From a virus: a stretch of DNA of 56,652 bases. The notes below the pieces were generated by a model that searched no databases, was not told the origin of the DNA, and worked only from the letters and a program-made list of their open reading frames with translations. Below are positions 47,244-54,691 of this stretch, piece by piece (position 1 is the first letter of the stretch; each line of letters starts with the position of its first letter). The stretch spans positions 1 through 56,652 of IMG/VR virus record IMGVR_UViG_3300037010_000803; one strand, written 5' to 3'. Made by a program: the position numbers and the translations under genes.

Positions 47244-48073
47244 TTCGGGTCTCCTGGCATGTGGTAGTTAGGGTCGTCGAAGTTTTGGTACGGGCATTCC
47301 TTCGGCGGCTCAACTTCGTCTTCCCAGCACGCTCCCTTCAGCCAACGTTCGGGGTCCTTGTAGAACTGCAATTCTCGCCCGCTCTTCTTCAGACGCTCGA
47401 TAGCCGCCAGAATAACTTCCAAATCCGGCCTTGGGCGTAACTTCACCCATTCACGGTAAGCATTCCGCTTGGCCCGTTTCTTAGGGTAGGCTTTCCAGAA
47501 TCGTTCAAAGTCTGGTGGATAGATGAAAGGCTTTGGCTCTGAGCGACGTTTCTTTGCATTGACCGAAACTTGACCAAGAGTAGGACAGGCGTCAGCCTGG
47601 CCTACTCCGTTTCTCTTTGCTTCTGCTTCTGCTTCTGCTTCTGCTTGGGCTAACTGCTGTTCACAAGTGTTAACAGGTGTTAACAAAGTGTTAACAGGTG
47701 TTAACGACTCTTTACGTGCCCGTTCCCTGCGGTCGGCCATGTACTGGCGTGCATACTCCCGACGCTGGCTCTCGTCTCGTAACTGCCTGTATTTGGTGTA
47801 GTTAAGAATCAGATAGCCGCCGTCAACGCGCTCGATTCTCCGGCCTTCATACTCCATGGTTCGAGAGTCAGGGTCGGGCTCTTGAAACTTTTGTAAAGCC
47901 TGTAAACAAATGTTAACATCCACCCTCGCCCTGTTAGCAATGCCCGGCGCGGCGGCCAGGACCATGCCGTCTTGATTCGCCATCAAGAGCATGGTCATCC
48001 ATACGACGCGGGTATCCGACGATTCCGCCCAGATGCTGGAGTCAAGCAGAGATTGAAATGCTTTTACGTACAT
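47213..48073 (-). CDS. Replication initiator with winged-helix-type N-terminus (unit B)
   Basis: 286 aa from MYVKAFQSLL with SD GGAGAAG. Residues 1-110 form a winged-helix-like domain of phage replisome organisers (SSIWAESSDTRVVWMTML, ILNYTKYRQLRDESQ) unrelated to the unit A N-terminus. The middle has an Ala-Glu repeat and iteron-encoded LTPVNT repeats. Residues about 205-270 (FERFWKAYPKKRAKRNAYREW) are the same as unit A. A domain swap with retained helicase-side end is the simplest explanation. Confidence 0.8.
   Translation of the reverse strand: MYVKAFQSLLDSSIWAESSDTRVVWMTMLLMANQDGMVLAAAPGIANRARVDVNICLQALQKFQEPDPDSRTMEYEGRRIERVDGGYLILNYTKYRQLRDESQRREYARQYMADRRERARKESLTPVNTLLTPVNTCEQQLAQAEAEAEAEAKRNGVGQADACPTLGQVSVNAKKRRSEPKPFIYPPDFERFWKAYPKKRAKRNAYREWVKLRPRPDLEVILAAIERLKKSGRELQFYKDPERWLKGACWEDEVEPPKECPYQNFDDPNYHMPGDPKWMTQSKLLK
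47669..47705. repeat. Putative origin iterons GTTAAC x4 inside the unit B initiator
   Basis: GTTAAC begins at 47,669, 47,679, 47,690 and 47,700; a fifth lies at 47,912. Flanks are mostly GTGTTAACAGGT. Spacing of 10, 11 and 10 bp is the same kind of phasing as at 21,107-21,143. Confidence 0.72.
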
Positions 48074-48075
48074 GG

Positions 48076-48309
48076 CTACTTCTCCTTCTCCTCTTTCGCC
48101 CTGTAAGCCGCGCAATGTGCTGCGCTAAAATGGGGAGCTATCTCAACGAAGTCGAGCGGCTCTTCCGGGCTAACTACCATCGGCAAGGGCATGAAGCTCA
48201 GGACGTGCGAGAGGAAACGTGCCGCTCGGCATTGACCAACATTGCTGCCCTCTTGGGTCTTGCTAAAGTCACCGTGTACACAATTTCCACAAGTCTTCTT
48301 CTTGCTCAT
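48076..48309 (-). CDS. Small Cys-motif protein, second paralogue (unit B)
   Basis: 77 aa: MSKKKTCGNCVHGDFSK, C near 27, AAHCAAYRAKEEKEK at the end. It is closer in its CVHGDFS and C-terminal pattern to the unit A protein 14,040-14,264 than to its neighbour paralogue. ATGA overlap with the micropeptide upstream. Confidence 0.75.
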   Translation of the reverse strand: MSKKKTCGNCVHGDFSKTQEGSNVGQCRAARFLSHVLSFMPLPMVVSPEEPLDFVEIAPHFSAAHCAAYRAKEEKEK

Positions 48310-48395
48310 GGGCGCATCCTTCCACTACGCTGATTGTCGTCTGCTAGGCACCACCAAAAAAAGAACAAGGCCGCAACGAGAGGGAAAAAACTCAT
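48306..48395 (-). CDS. 29-aa membrane micropeptide (unit B)
   Basis: MSFFPLVAALFFFWWCLA then a hydrophilic tail. Both ends overlap neighbours as ATGA, filling the space between the two Cys-motif paralogues exactly. It begins with the same Met-Ser-Phe and hydrophobic helix as the micropeptides at 14,643 and 49,001. Confidence 0.5.
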   Translation of the reverse strand: MSFFPLVAALFFFWWCLADDNQRSGRMRP

Positions 48396-48616
48396 GGCCG
48401 CACCCGCGCAGGCTTTGCACTAAAACACGGACACGTGACCGCGCTTTCATTGTAGTTGACCTTTCGGCTCTTTAGGGAGGCTGCCATAGGCAGCCCAAGC
48501 CCCACAAGGGCTACACGTAACCAATACGCCCTGCGGCATCGGCCAGGCCCGGACTTTTCCCCACCTGGCGGCCATATCCCATGCACACAAGTCCCGCAAG
48601 TTCTTCTCTTGCTCAT
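48392..48616 (-). CDS. Small Cys-motif protein, first paralogue (unit B)
   Basis: 74 aa: MSKRRTCGTCVHGIWP, C near 27, TCPCFSAK near 62. SD GGGAGG. First gene after the structured leader. The first 13 residues equal unit A, the rest diverges. Confidence 0.75.
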   Translation of the reverse strand: MSKRRTCGTCVHGIWPPGGEKSGPGRCRRAYWLRVALVGLGLPMAASLKSRKVNYNESAVTCPCFSAKPARVRP

Positions 48617-48759
48617 TGGAGCCTCCCAAAGGTTGCCCAGCCCGCCGGTTGGCAGCCCGACGGGCCAGGACTGGGGCCAAACGGTGAAGGTGGAAGCCGC
48701 TTCGCCCTTTTTCGGATTGTCTATGTGCCGCCTTCATTTTGCGCTCCTGCCAAGAGCTT
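48617..48759 (-). ncRNA. Structured 5' leader of the initiator operon (unit B)
   Basis: The stem-loop at 48,636-48,675 is the counterpart of 14,284-14,323. Two stem positions differ, and both remain paired as G.U on the minus-strand RNA only. No reading frame is shared with the unit A leader. Confidence 0.5.
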
Positions 48760-48778
48760 GACCAGCGCCGCGCTGGTC
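48760..48778. promoter_or_regulatory. 19-bp palindrome at the transcription start (unit B)
   Basis: GACCAGCGC, one base, GCGCTGGTC. Relative to 14,408-14,426 one symmetric pair has changed in both arms, leaving the dyad perfect. Confidence 0.65.
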
Positions 48779-48784
48779 GGTCTA

Positions 48785-48813
48785 AATATAATTCCTCACG
48801 CTCTAAAAGTCAA
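48785..48813 (-). promoter_or_regulatory. Promoter of the initiator operon (unit B)
   Basis: Minus-strand TTGACT (48,813-48,808), 17 bp, TATATT (48,790-48,785); one spacer base differs from unit A. Confidence 0.8.
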
Positions 48814-49004
48814 GTCCTACGTTTTGGCTTCGCGTTCAGCTTCCGCAACAGCCACTGCATGAATTCGTCTCGCCCTGGTGCCTCGTCCGAGTAAATGGTG
48901 AACGTTCCAATGAGACCATTGCGCCAGGGGCCGTAGAACGTTATGGCACATGGCTTCCCACGTGCACCCTCAGTGCGGCATATTTGCCACCGTTTCAGCT
49001 TCAT
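48810..49004 (-). CDS. Small conserved early protein (unit B)
   Basis: 64 aa from MKLKRWQI; ATFYGPWRNG-type core (AITFYGPWRNG) and RKLNAKPKRRT end as in unit A. ATGA overlap with the micropeptide. Confidence 0.75.
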   Translation of the reverse strand: MKLKRWQICRTEGARGKPCAITFYGPWRNGLIGTFTIYSDEAPGRDEFMQWLLRKLNAKPKRRT

Positions 49005-49069
49005 GCTTTACTCCTTTCTCTCGCCACCACAAAACACCACAACGCCGCCAGGGTCAATAGGAAACTCAT
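49001..49069 (-). CDS. 22-aa membrane micropeptide (unit B)
   Basis: MSFLLTLAALWCFVVARER, then S-K-A. The start overlaps the previous stop and the stop overlaps the next start, both as ATGA. Compared with 14,643-14,717 the changes in the helix are MFI to LLT and the frame is intact. Confidence 0.55.
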   Translation of the reverse strand: MSFLLTLAALWCFVVARERSKA

Positions 49070-49260
49070 GGCTGCCTCCTGGCCGGCTCGCCAACTCGAA
49101 TCAGGCCCGTTGACGTTACGCGCACTTCCAGAATCTGCCTATCCGTTTTGAGCGTTAAGAGCACCGAATCACGCTCAAAAACACTGCGTTCGACTTCGAC
49201 CGGCCCCCAGATAAATCCATAGTCCGTTGCCCTCGGATAAGAACATCCTGCGTTCCTCAT
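49066..49260 (-). CDS. Unit B-only small beta-rich protein
   Basis: 64 aa. Segments VEVERSVFERDSVLLTL and ILEVRVTSTGLIRV suggest a small beta-barrel. Inserted between rusA and the micropeptide; absent in unit A. Unknown. Confidence 0.65.
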   Translation of the reverse strand: MRNAGCSYPRATDYGFIWGPVEVERSVFERDSVLLTLKTDRQILEVRVTSTGLIRVGEPARRQP

Positions 49261-49269
49261 AGCTGCCTC

Positions 49270-49632
49270 CTACACCGGCTCAACGTCCACTGTGAAATAG
49301 CCTTTCGCCTCGCTAGTCCAGCGCTTCTGGGAATGTGTGTCCCAGATGCCGGAATCGTCGCCGTAAATGGCATCCAAAACGGCCTTGACCAGATTGTCCA
49401 AATCCGGCTTTTGTTGGTGCGGCTGCCCGTCATACAATGCCCTCTTCTTCCGGCTCCAGGATTCTGGCATCGGCAGGTAGAATACGATTGTAGCTCCCGC
49501 TTCCGGGACCCAAACATGCGCCAGCTTACACTCGTTGCAGAACTGCCAGTACCGCATAACGCTCGGACGCTTGGCCCATTTGTCCCTCTGAGTCATACGC
49601 GGCTTCGGGCAGGGCTCAATGTTGTATCGCAC
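49270..49632 (-). CDS. rusA: RusA-family Holliday junction resolvase (unit B)
   Basis: 120 aa from GTG. KPDLDNLVKAVLDA and GDDSGIWD as in unit A; only conservative changes elsewhere (CQRAKV to CKLAHV, AEERG to SEAKG). Confidence 0.88.
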   Translation of the reverse strand: MRYNIEPCPKPRMTQRDKWAKRPSVMRYWQFCNECKLAHVWVPEAGATIVFYLPMPESWSRKKRALYDGQPHQQKPDLDNLVKAVLDAIYGDDSGIWDTHSQKRWTSEAKGYFTVDVEPV

Positions 49633-49633
49633 C

Positions 49634-49864
49634 TCACGCTCCTATCGCAGGTGGCGGCGCTTTCCGCTCTACCGCTTGCCGGTCCATTTCCATGCGGTAA
49701 ATCCAGATAAGGCGTTCGCGCGAGCCGTACAGGGAGTCACAGACGAAGCGGCTGCAATCGTTCCCACTGCAAAGAGCCAACTGGCCGTCCTCCCGTGCTT
49801 CTTGGCGCTGGAGACAGGTCTCTGGCGTTATTAGCTGAAAGTCGTTGGGGCACTCGAATCTCAT
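49634..49864 (-). CDS. Small Cys-containing protein (unit B)
   Basis: 76 aa. CPNDF, CLQRQ, CSGNDCSRFVC keep the Cys spacing of unit A. The C-terminus SRERLIWIYRMEMDRQA is conserved. Start overlaps the 36-codon gene stop (ATGA) with SD GGAGGTG. Confidence 0.75.
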   Translation of the reverse strand: MRFECPNDFQLITPETCLQRQEAREDGQLALCSGNDCSRFVCDSLYGSRERLIWIYRMEMDRQAVERKAPPPAIGA

Positions 49865-49971
49865 GGCTTCACCTCCGCCAAATGGACGCGGTAATATGGC
49901 GGCATCCCCTCAATCTCGGAGTTCAGCCATATGGCTATGCGCCCCGCAAACCACCACTCGTGGCAGGTCAT
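49861..49971 (-). CDS. 36-aa protein filling an operon gap (unit B)
   Basis: MTCHEWWFAGRIAIWLNSE ... LAEVKP; amphipathic, Trp-rich. ATGA overlap at both ends makes it an exact fit between neighbours. No unit A counterpart. Probably real but unproven. Confidence 0.5.
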   Translation of the reverse strand: MTCHEWWFAGRIAIWLNSEIEGMPPYYRVHLAEVKP

Positions 49972-50285
49972 GGCTTCACCTCCACATCCGTGCCTGCCAG
50001 GTATCTGTTGATTCGTTCCCGCCGTTCAGCCTGCACATAGCCCAACGCCCATGCCAGCAACTCCTCAACCTCAACAGGATTGCCAAGGCGTACCATGTTT
50101 CTCGCCGCACCCACCCCACCATCATATAGGACATTCACCCCAACGACGCATATCATGTCCGGCACGCCGTGCTTTTCTCGCACCGCCTCCAAGTCGGCGC
50201 GCAACGCCGCGAGCCCAGCGTTGACCTCCTCCTTCCTACGCGGTCGGCTGAGTTCCCAATAGAGTGTCTGTTCTCTACTGCCCAT
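49968..50285 (-). CDS. Unit B-only helical protein
   Basis: 105 aa: SREQTLYWELSRPRRKEEV, a helix with LAALRADLEAVREKHG, a beta turn CVVGVNVLYDGG, then a C-terminal helix. Starts inside the RlpA-like stop region (11-nt overlap). Unknown. Confidence 0.68.
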   Translation of the reverse strand: MGSREQTLYWELSRPRRKEEVNAGLAALRADLEAVREKHGVPDMICVVGVNVLYDGGVGAARNMVRLGNPVEVEELLAWALGYVQAERRERINRYLAGTDVEVKP

Positions 50286-50763
50286 CTTTCACCTCCAAAG
50301 CTCTCACTTCGACCAGTATGACTCCGCGCTCGCGCATCCCCAATTGGTGTGCAGCGCCTTCCGATAGGTCTATCGAACGCCCAGGGACATAAGGCCCAGA
50401 ATCATTGACCCGCACAATCACCCAGCGTTTTGTCTTCACGTCCACGATTTTGAGCCACGTGCCCGGCGGATAGTCCAGGCTCGCGCAGGTGGGAGCCCAG
50501 CGGTCGAATGTTTCTCCGCTCGACGTGGGCTTCCCGTCGCACTCTTTGCCATACCAGGAGGCCAGCCGCCGGTCAACGGCTGCCTGCAATGCTGCGCTCT
50601 CCGCATTGAATCGCTCAATCTCCTTGGCAGTTCGCGCCACAGCGGCAGGGTCCGGGCCTGCCACGTCCAGCGTCTGTAAATCCTTGACGAGGTGGGCCAT
50701 CCATAGGTACAGGCCCACACACGCCAGGGCGAAGACAGCGGGAAGCCACCAAAGTTTTCTCAT
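50275..50763 (-). CDS. Membrane-anchored RlpA-like protein (unit B)
   Basis: 162 aa; transmembrane anchor (VFALACVGLYLWMAHL), stalk, then ASWYGKECDGKPTSSGE and RVNDSGPYVPGRSIDLS with the catalytic-type Asp. Differences from unit A are mostly conservative, plus a longer C-terminus (KDGQ). Confidence 0.8.
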   Translation of the reverse strand: MRKLWWLPAVFALACVGLYLWMAHLVKDLQTLDVAGPDPAAVARTAKEIERFNAESAALQAAVDRRLASWYGKECDGKPTSSGETFDRWAPTCASLDYPPGTWLKIVDVKTKRWVIVRVNDSGPYVPGRSIDLSEGAAHQLGMRERGVILVEVRALEVKDGQ

Positions 50764-51413
50764 CTGTTCACTGCCACAGTCTTCTTGCGCACTTCAACAC
50801 CCGGAATCACCACGCCGTTCAGTACATCTTCCCGGACCTTGACCATGTTCAGTTCCCAGTATTCGTCAGGCACGAGTGACGGCGTGACCACGACCACCTC
50901 GGAGACCGTCCGATAGCTTACACCGGCGACCTTGGGCGTGGAGTTCAGAGTCGCCGCTAACGTCACTGGCGCTTCCGCCTGGACAATGGCCTGTTTGGCC
51001 GCCTCTACGGCCTCCTTGTCACCTGTAGCCATAGCTTTCTGCGCCTCTACCAAGGCTCTTTCTTGCGCCTCCCTTGCCTTGCGCCGTTCCTCTTCGATTA
51101 GCGCCCGTTTCGCGGCCTCTTGCGCCTCGCGGTAGGGAATCAATTTGGAATCACACAGCTTGATGACCTGTTCAGGTAGGGCGCAAAGTTCTTTTTCAAG
51201 GGCCAGCGCGGCTTTGTGCGCCTCATGCGCCTTTGTTATAATGGGCTTCATCTTGGCCTTGGCCTCTTTGATGAACGTCCCCGCCAGCGCACGCTGTTCG
51301 GCTACGAAGGCGTAAGTGGCCTCATTCGTGACCTCTGTTCTTTCTACGAGTGCCAACGCAGATACGGCCGTTTCCTTGACTTTCTCCGCGTACACCTCTA
51401 TTTCAACACTCAT
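50760..51413 (-). CDS. Coiled-coil protein of the Erf recombination operon (unit B)
   Basis: 217 aa. N-terminal 70 residues diverge from unit A (IEVYAEKVKETAVSALALV region, KMKPIITKAHEAH), the coiled coil and C-terminal VAGVSYRTVSEVVVV domain are conserved. Confidence 0.75.
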   Translation of the reverse strand: MSVEIEVYAEKVKETAVSALALVERTEVTNEATYAFVAEQRALAGTFIKEAKAKMKPIITKAHEAHKAALALEKELCALPEQVIKLCDSKLIPYREAQEAAKRALIEEERRKAREAQERALVEAQKAMATGDKEAVEAAKQAIVQAEAPVTLAATLNSTPKVAGVSYRTVSEVVVVTPSLVPDEYWELNMVKVREDVLNGVVIPGVEVRKKTVAVNR

Positions 51414-51838
51414 CTCACACCTCCTCGTTTGTACTTTAGAAACGCGCTTTGTAGTGACGCGAAATCCGCGTCCGTGAGTTCCGCCAAAGAGCTTAAATGG
51501 AGCCTTGCCTTCACTGCCTCATGGGCCACTGATTCCGGGGCCTCCGAGTGCAGTCCCAGAAACGACTTGAAATCGGGATTATTGAGCCACCCGTTAGCGT
51601 GAAGACGCTGGGCCGGTGTTTTATACGTCCTTGCGCCTTTCTCTTCACCTTGCGGCTCTGGGAGCGTCTGAGCGGCCTTTATAACGACCAGTTGAAACTG
51701 CACACCCTCCATGTCCCAGAATCGCAGAAATGCACCGACTTGGGAAGCATCCATTGCCATCGGGAAAATCGTTTCCCCGGCGTGGCCCTGACGGTAGCGG
51801 CCACCCGGAGAAATCTGGAAAATCGCAGGCTCGTTCAT
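51410..51838 (-). CDS. Conserved early protein next to Erf (unit B)
   Basis: 142 aa, almost identical to 16,914-17,342 apart from a few residues near 40 and 52-63. Unknown. Confidence 0.75.
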   Translation of the reverse strand: MNEPAIFQISPGGRYRQGHAGETIFPMAMDASQVGAFLRFWDMEGVQFQLVVIKAAQTLPEPQGEEKGARTYKTPAQRLHANGWLNNPDFKSFLGLHSEAPESVAHEAVKARLHLSSLAELTDADFASLQSAFLKYKRGGVR

Positions 51839-51846
51839 AGGTCACC

Positions 51847-52530
51847 TCAAAAAGGGACGCTTGTATCGTTCTTGGGCGTTCTGCGTAGTATTTCGGCTTC
51901 GAGCACGTCCAGATTGCGCTTGTTGTCCTTGGCGTATTTTCCTTCCGGCTCTTCCGCCAGTTTCTTGCGGAAGAAGTCCCGATACCACAGCACGCTCTCA
52001 TTGTTCAGCGCGGATAACGGCGTGCCTTTGAGTTTTCCCATCGGCACTGTCCATTCTCCACTCTCTTCTCTTTGCGCGGCGCTCTCAGTATTGCTCTCGG
52101 AGCGTCCCTCAGCGGCCTCCCCGTCGTCGTCTTCATCTTCGGCTGCAAGCCCGATTATGGACTGCCAGCCATAACGGCGCAGGTACAATATGGCGCTCCC
52201 GTCCGATTGCGGCGTCCTGCACGGGATGAATGGGCCACCGCCTTTCGGCTCTTTCCCTGGGATGGTACTGTTTAGCTCGCTAATCCACTCACCCGACACA
52301 TGGACCAGCATGGTCAAGAGCGTCACTTTCTCGCCCTCAGCGCTCGGGAATTGCATGACGGCCAACCCGTGTTTGTTGAGCACGGGCCGTGAAACAGCAA
52401 TCACCTCTGCCATATCTGCATAGTGTGAGTGATAGTATGGGTTCACGGCCTTCTTTTTGGCCACGCCCATCTCCAACTGCGTCGCCACAAGCGCTTTCGC
52501 CAATTCGCTAATCGTCTCACTGCGATTCAT
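51847..52530 (-). CDS. erf: Erf-family recombinase (unit B)
   Basis: 227 aa; NPYYHSHYADMAEVI and AILYLRRYGWQSIIGLA retained. Differences lie in the first helix (KALVATQLEMGVAKKKAV) and the acidic linker. Confidence 0.87.
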   Translation of the reverse strand: MNRSETISELAKALVATQLEMGVAKKKAVNPYYHSHYADMAEVIAVSRPVLNKHGLAVMQFPSAEGEKVTLLTMLVHVSGEWISELNSTIPGKEPKGGGPFIPCRTPQSDGSAILYLRRYGWQSIIGLAAEDEDDDGEAAEGRSESNTESAAQREESGEWTVPMGKLKGTPLSALNNESVLWYRDFFRKKLAEEPEGKYAKDNKRNLDVLEAEILRRTPKNDTSVPF

Positions 52531-52858
52531 CTGCCACCTCCTCTAAGTGGACTCTCCTCACGACCTGAACTTCTGGGCTGCTCAATTCGCGTTGCAATGC
52601 AATCAACGATTCTTCCAACGCATCGGCGCGCTGGCGTTGCTCCCTCGCCTCGGCTTCCGCCGCGTCAGCCCTTGCCCCTTGTTTAACGGCCTGTTCCTCA
52701 AACGCGATTGCAAGGAGCTTTTGCTCCTCGTACAGGGTCTTATATGACGGGCGTTTGTAAGCACGCTTGGGCCGCTCCTCAAAAATCGCAAAGGGCTCGC
52801 CAACGGCTTTGTGTGCTTTGTACATCGCTGCCCGTACACCCTCCAGAATCCTCTTCAT
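52517..52858 (-). CDS. Basic coiled-coil protein with in-frame expansion (unit B)
   Basis: 113 aa. Relative to unit A an extra 24 residues (including AFEEQAVKQGARADAAEA) lengthen the coiled coil between YEEQK and QRADALEE. The flanking copies of EQ(K/R)QR suggest a duplication-type origin. Confidence 0.7.
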   Translation of the reverse strand: MKRILEGVRAAMYKAHKAVGEPFAIFEERPKRAYKRPSYKTLYEEQKLLAIAFEEQAVKQGARADAAEAEAREQRQRADALEESLIALQRELSSPEVQVVRRVHLEEVADESQ

Positions 52859-53139
52859 CTTGCACCTCCCAAGACTGCGCTAAGCCGTTCCAGCGCTCTC
52901 CGCATCCGGTCCTGTTCAATGACGCGCTCCTTCTCGGTCAGTTGCGGGTACTCACACCAGATTTTCCATCGCCTCTCGCGAGCGCATCTCTCGCAGTAGT
53001 TATGGACTCCACACGGTAAGAGCACTCCGCAATCCGCGCAGTATTCAGCCTCGCACCGGCAATCCTCTTCCAGATGTCCGCAATCGGGACAAACGGGCTC
53101 TTTGATGTCTGGGGTGGTGGGTGGCTCAGGATTCCACAT
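52855..53139 (-). CDS. Double zinc-ribbon protein (unit B)
   Basis: 94 aa; all Cys of the unit A copy are retained (CPDCGH, CRCEAEYCADCG, YCERCARE). Confidence 0.78.
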   Translation of the reverse strand: MWNPEPPTTPDIKEPVCPDCGHLEEDCRCEAEYCADCGVLLPCGVHNYCERCARERRWKIWCEYPQLTEKERVIEQDRMRRALERLSAVLGGAR

Positions 53140-53329
53140 GGCGTCCTCCTTTCTTTTTCCGGCCGTACGACCATTCCTGCTCAGGTCGGATGATGATGCC
53201 GTTGCGTTTGGCCGCTCTACGCATGGACTGCGACGTTATGCCCCATTTCTGGGCAATCTGGCGCAACGTCCGACCTTCTCTTAGTTCTTGCATTGCCAGC
53301 CTCATGTTAGTTGTTTCACCTCTCGCCAT
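53126..53329 (-). CDS. Small helix-turn-helix protein (unit B)
   Basis: 67 aa; helix-turn-helix TLRQIAQKWGITSQSMRRA, recognition helix unchanged except Ala to Ser. SD AAGGAGG. Confidence 0.78.
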   Translation of the reverse strand: MARGETTNMRLAMQELREGRTLRQIAQKWGITSQSMRRAAKRNGIIIRPEQEWSYGRKKKGGRHVES

Positions 53330-53605
53330 TTAGACCTCCTTACGCTCGTTCCAGCGTTCAACATACAAGCCTGCCAGCGCCAGGCAATCCTTCCGCGTGT
53401 CCAGCGGTATGAGTCTGCGCTCCGCCTTCGCCAAGTCTGCTAGGGCATCCACGTAACTCTCCGCCAGAGCGGGGTCCAGCTTGTTGTCGCCCGTGCACCG
53501 CGCCGCCGCCCATCGCTCGAATGCCCCGTAACTAATATCCACCCATGCCGCGTGCCCGTATGTATTCCTAATTACGGGCCAGCCATTCCACTTGCGCTCG
53601 CTCAT
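53330..53605 (-). CDS. Unit B-only 91-aa protein
   Basis: MSERKWNGWPVIRNTYGHA opening, AFERWAAARCTGDNK, then a helical pair (ALADLAKAERRLIPLDTR). Inserted between the 53,616 gene and the HTH gene; SD AAGGAGGAG is a duplicate of the HTH gene context. Unknown function. Confidence 0.7.
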   Translation of the reverse strand: MSERKWNGWPVIRNTYGHAAWVDISYGAFERWAAARCTGDNKLDPALAESYVDALADLAKAERRLIPLDTRKDCLALAGLYVERWNERKEV

Positions 53606-53615
53606 TGTCTCCTCC

Positions 53616-53822
53616 TTATCGGACATATCCGTCTTCCCGTAGGTAGAGCGGCGCGCTCCGCCTGCTTGCACCCGGCGCGTGGCACTCTATCACCCAGCCG
53701 CTCCGCTCCACGCCGTGCTCATCTATAATCGCCCATGGGCACGCATGGGGAGCCGTCCAGCCTCGCATCTTCTTGGCTTCATATCGTGCCTCTTCCCGCG
53801 TCCTAAAGACCTTCTTGTCCAT
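53616..53822 (-). CDS. Small conserved protein after the 53.9-kb promoter (unit B)
   Basis: 68 aa. CPWAIIDEHGVERSGWVIE domain identical to 18,772-18,978; the first 22 residues vary (MDKKVFRTREEARYEAKK). Confidence 0.75.
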   Translation of the reverse strand: MDKKVFRTREEARYEAKKMRGWTAPHACPWAIIDEHGVERSGWVIECHAPGASRRSAPLYLREDGYVR

Positions 53823-53840
53823 TTTCTCTGCTCCTCTCTG

Positions 53841-53859
53841 GCCGCCTCCTCTTGGCGGC
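53841..53859 (-). promoter_or_regulatory. Leader stem-loop (unit B recombination operon)
   Basis: GCCGCC/GGCGGC stem with loop AAGAGGA, the same as 18,996-19,014. Confidence 0.6.
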
Positions 53860-53868
53860 TACGGGTAT

Positions 53869-53897
53869 AATATAGGCCATTTTTTTGAGTTTGTCAA
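53869..53897 (-). promoter_or_regulatory. Promoter of the recombination operon (unit B)
   Basis: Minus-strand TTGACA (53,897-53,892), 17 bp, TATATT (53,874-53,869). The spacer is AT-rich (CTCAAAAAAATGG) and unlike unit A; boxes and length are unchanged. Confidence 0.82.
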
Positions 53898-53943
53898 GGG
53901 CCTTGCAATCCGCGTCAATGCTACAATATGCGCAAACGGGTAT

Positions 53944-54237
53944 TTAGCGAGCTGCGTCTAGCCAGGCGAGTAGTCTTTTGGAGCGGTGGAAACTGGCAAG
54001 GGTCTCTAGTTCTGCCCGTGACCGGCAACGGGCCACAAGAGACGCCTCGAAATCAGGGTGGTCATGGGCCGCCCTATGGCAGGCCCAACAAAGGGGAATG
54101 AGATTCTCAGGGATGTCCAGCCGCAATTCCGACCGACGGATTAGATGGTGAGGAGCCACGTCCGTATATTTCCCACACCCATAACAGACTTGGCGGCCAC
54201 GGGCGGCATTCAGGGCGGATTCATCAAGCACTCGCAT
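53944..54237 (-). CDS. HNH endonuclease (unit B)
   Basis: 97 aa; CYGCGKY, APHHLIRRSE and CWACHRAAHDH as in unit A, with two or three substitutions near the C-terminus. Here it starts right after the 70-bp conserved element instead of after a methyltransferase. Confidence 0.85.
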   Translation of the reverse strand: MRVLDESALNAARGRQVCYGCGKYTDVAPHHLIRRSELRLDIPENLIPLCWACHRAAHDHPDFEASLVARCRSRAELETLASFHRSKRLLAWLDAAR

Positions 54238-54261
54238 CGGCAATCTCCTTTTCACGGGAGC

Positions 54262-54331
54262 AGGCCGGAGCGTAAATGAGGGAGTCTCCGGCCCGTCCCC
54301 GCCCTGGCAGGCCCATTCCTGTCAGGGAGTG
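54262..54331. other. 70-bp element identical in both units, two stem-loops (unit B)
   Basis: Identical to 20,048-20,117, including GGCCGGAG/CTCCGGCC. It joins directly to the HNH leader and to the remnant codons E-I-A-D-A-S-A of the methyltransferase that unit A has at this place. Confidence 0.5.
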
Positions 54332-54678
54332 TTCCTCTTTTGCAGCCGTTCGCTCAATTCGGACACCACGGCCTCGTGCATCGCGTTAGCTTCAGCATCG
54401 GAAGTTTCCGACAACGTCGTCACGTGCCACTTGCTCTTGAAATGCACTTCCTTTGACGTGTTGGCGTCCCAGTAGATACCGTCATTATGGGCATGGAATG
54501 CCTTGGTCTCGTAGTAACTGTTGTAGCCTATCGGCTCGCCGTTATCCCAGGCCCCGACCGTTGAGACCACGATTCGCTTTTCGCCGCATTCCAAGAGAGT
54601 GTTCCGGCGAAAGCGGCAACGAGTCGCCGAGATGAAATGGCCGCCCCATCCGCGTTCGGTGCGCTTGACCTTGCTCAT
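54322..54678 (-). CDS. Conserved phage protein with WGGHFI motif (unit B)
   Basis: 118 aa from MSKVKRTE with SD GGAGGAG. ERGWGGHFISATRCRFRRN retained; the central segment (WDNGEPIGYNSYYETKAFHAH region) differs from unit A. Confidence 0.75.
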   Translation of the reverse strand: MSKVKRTERGWGGHFISATRCRFRRNTLLECGEKRIVVSTVGAWDNGEPIGYNSYYETKAFHAHNDGIYWDANTSKEVHFKSKWHVTTLSETSDAEANAMHEAVVSELSERLQKRNTP

Positions 54679-54691
54679 GCTCTCCTCCTAT

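Noticed and set aside
47618-47648. GCTTCT microsatellite as a regulatory repeat
   Set aside because: It encodes an Ala-Glu run in the initiator's low-complexity linker and has no dyad or phasing beyond codon repetition.
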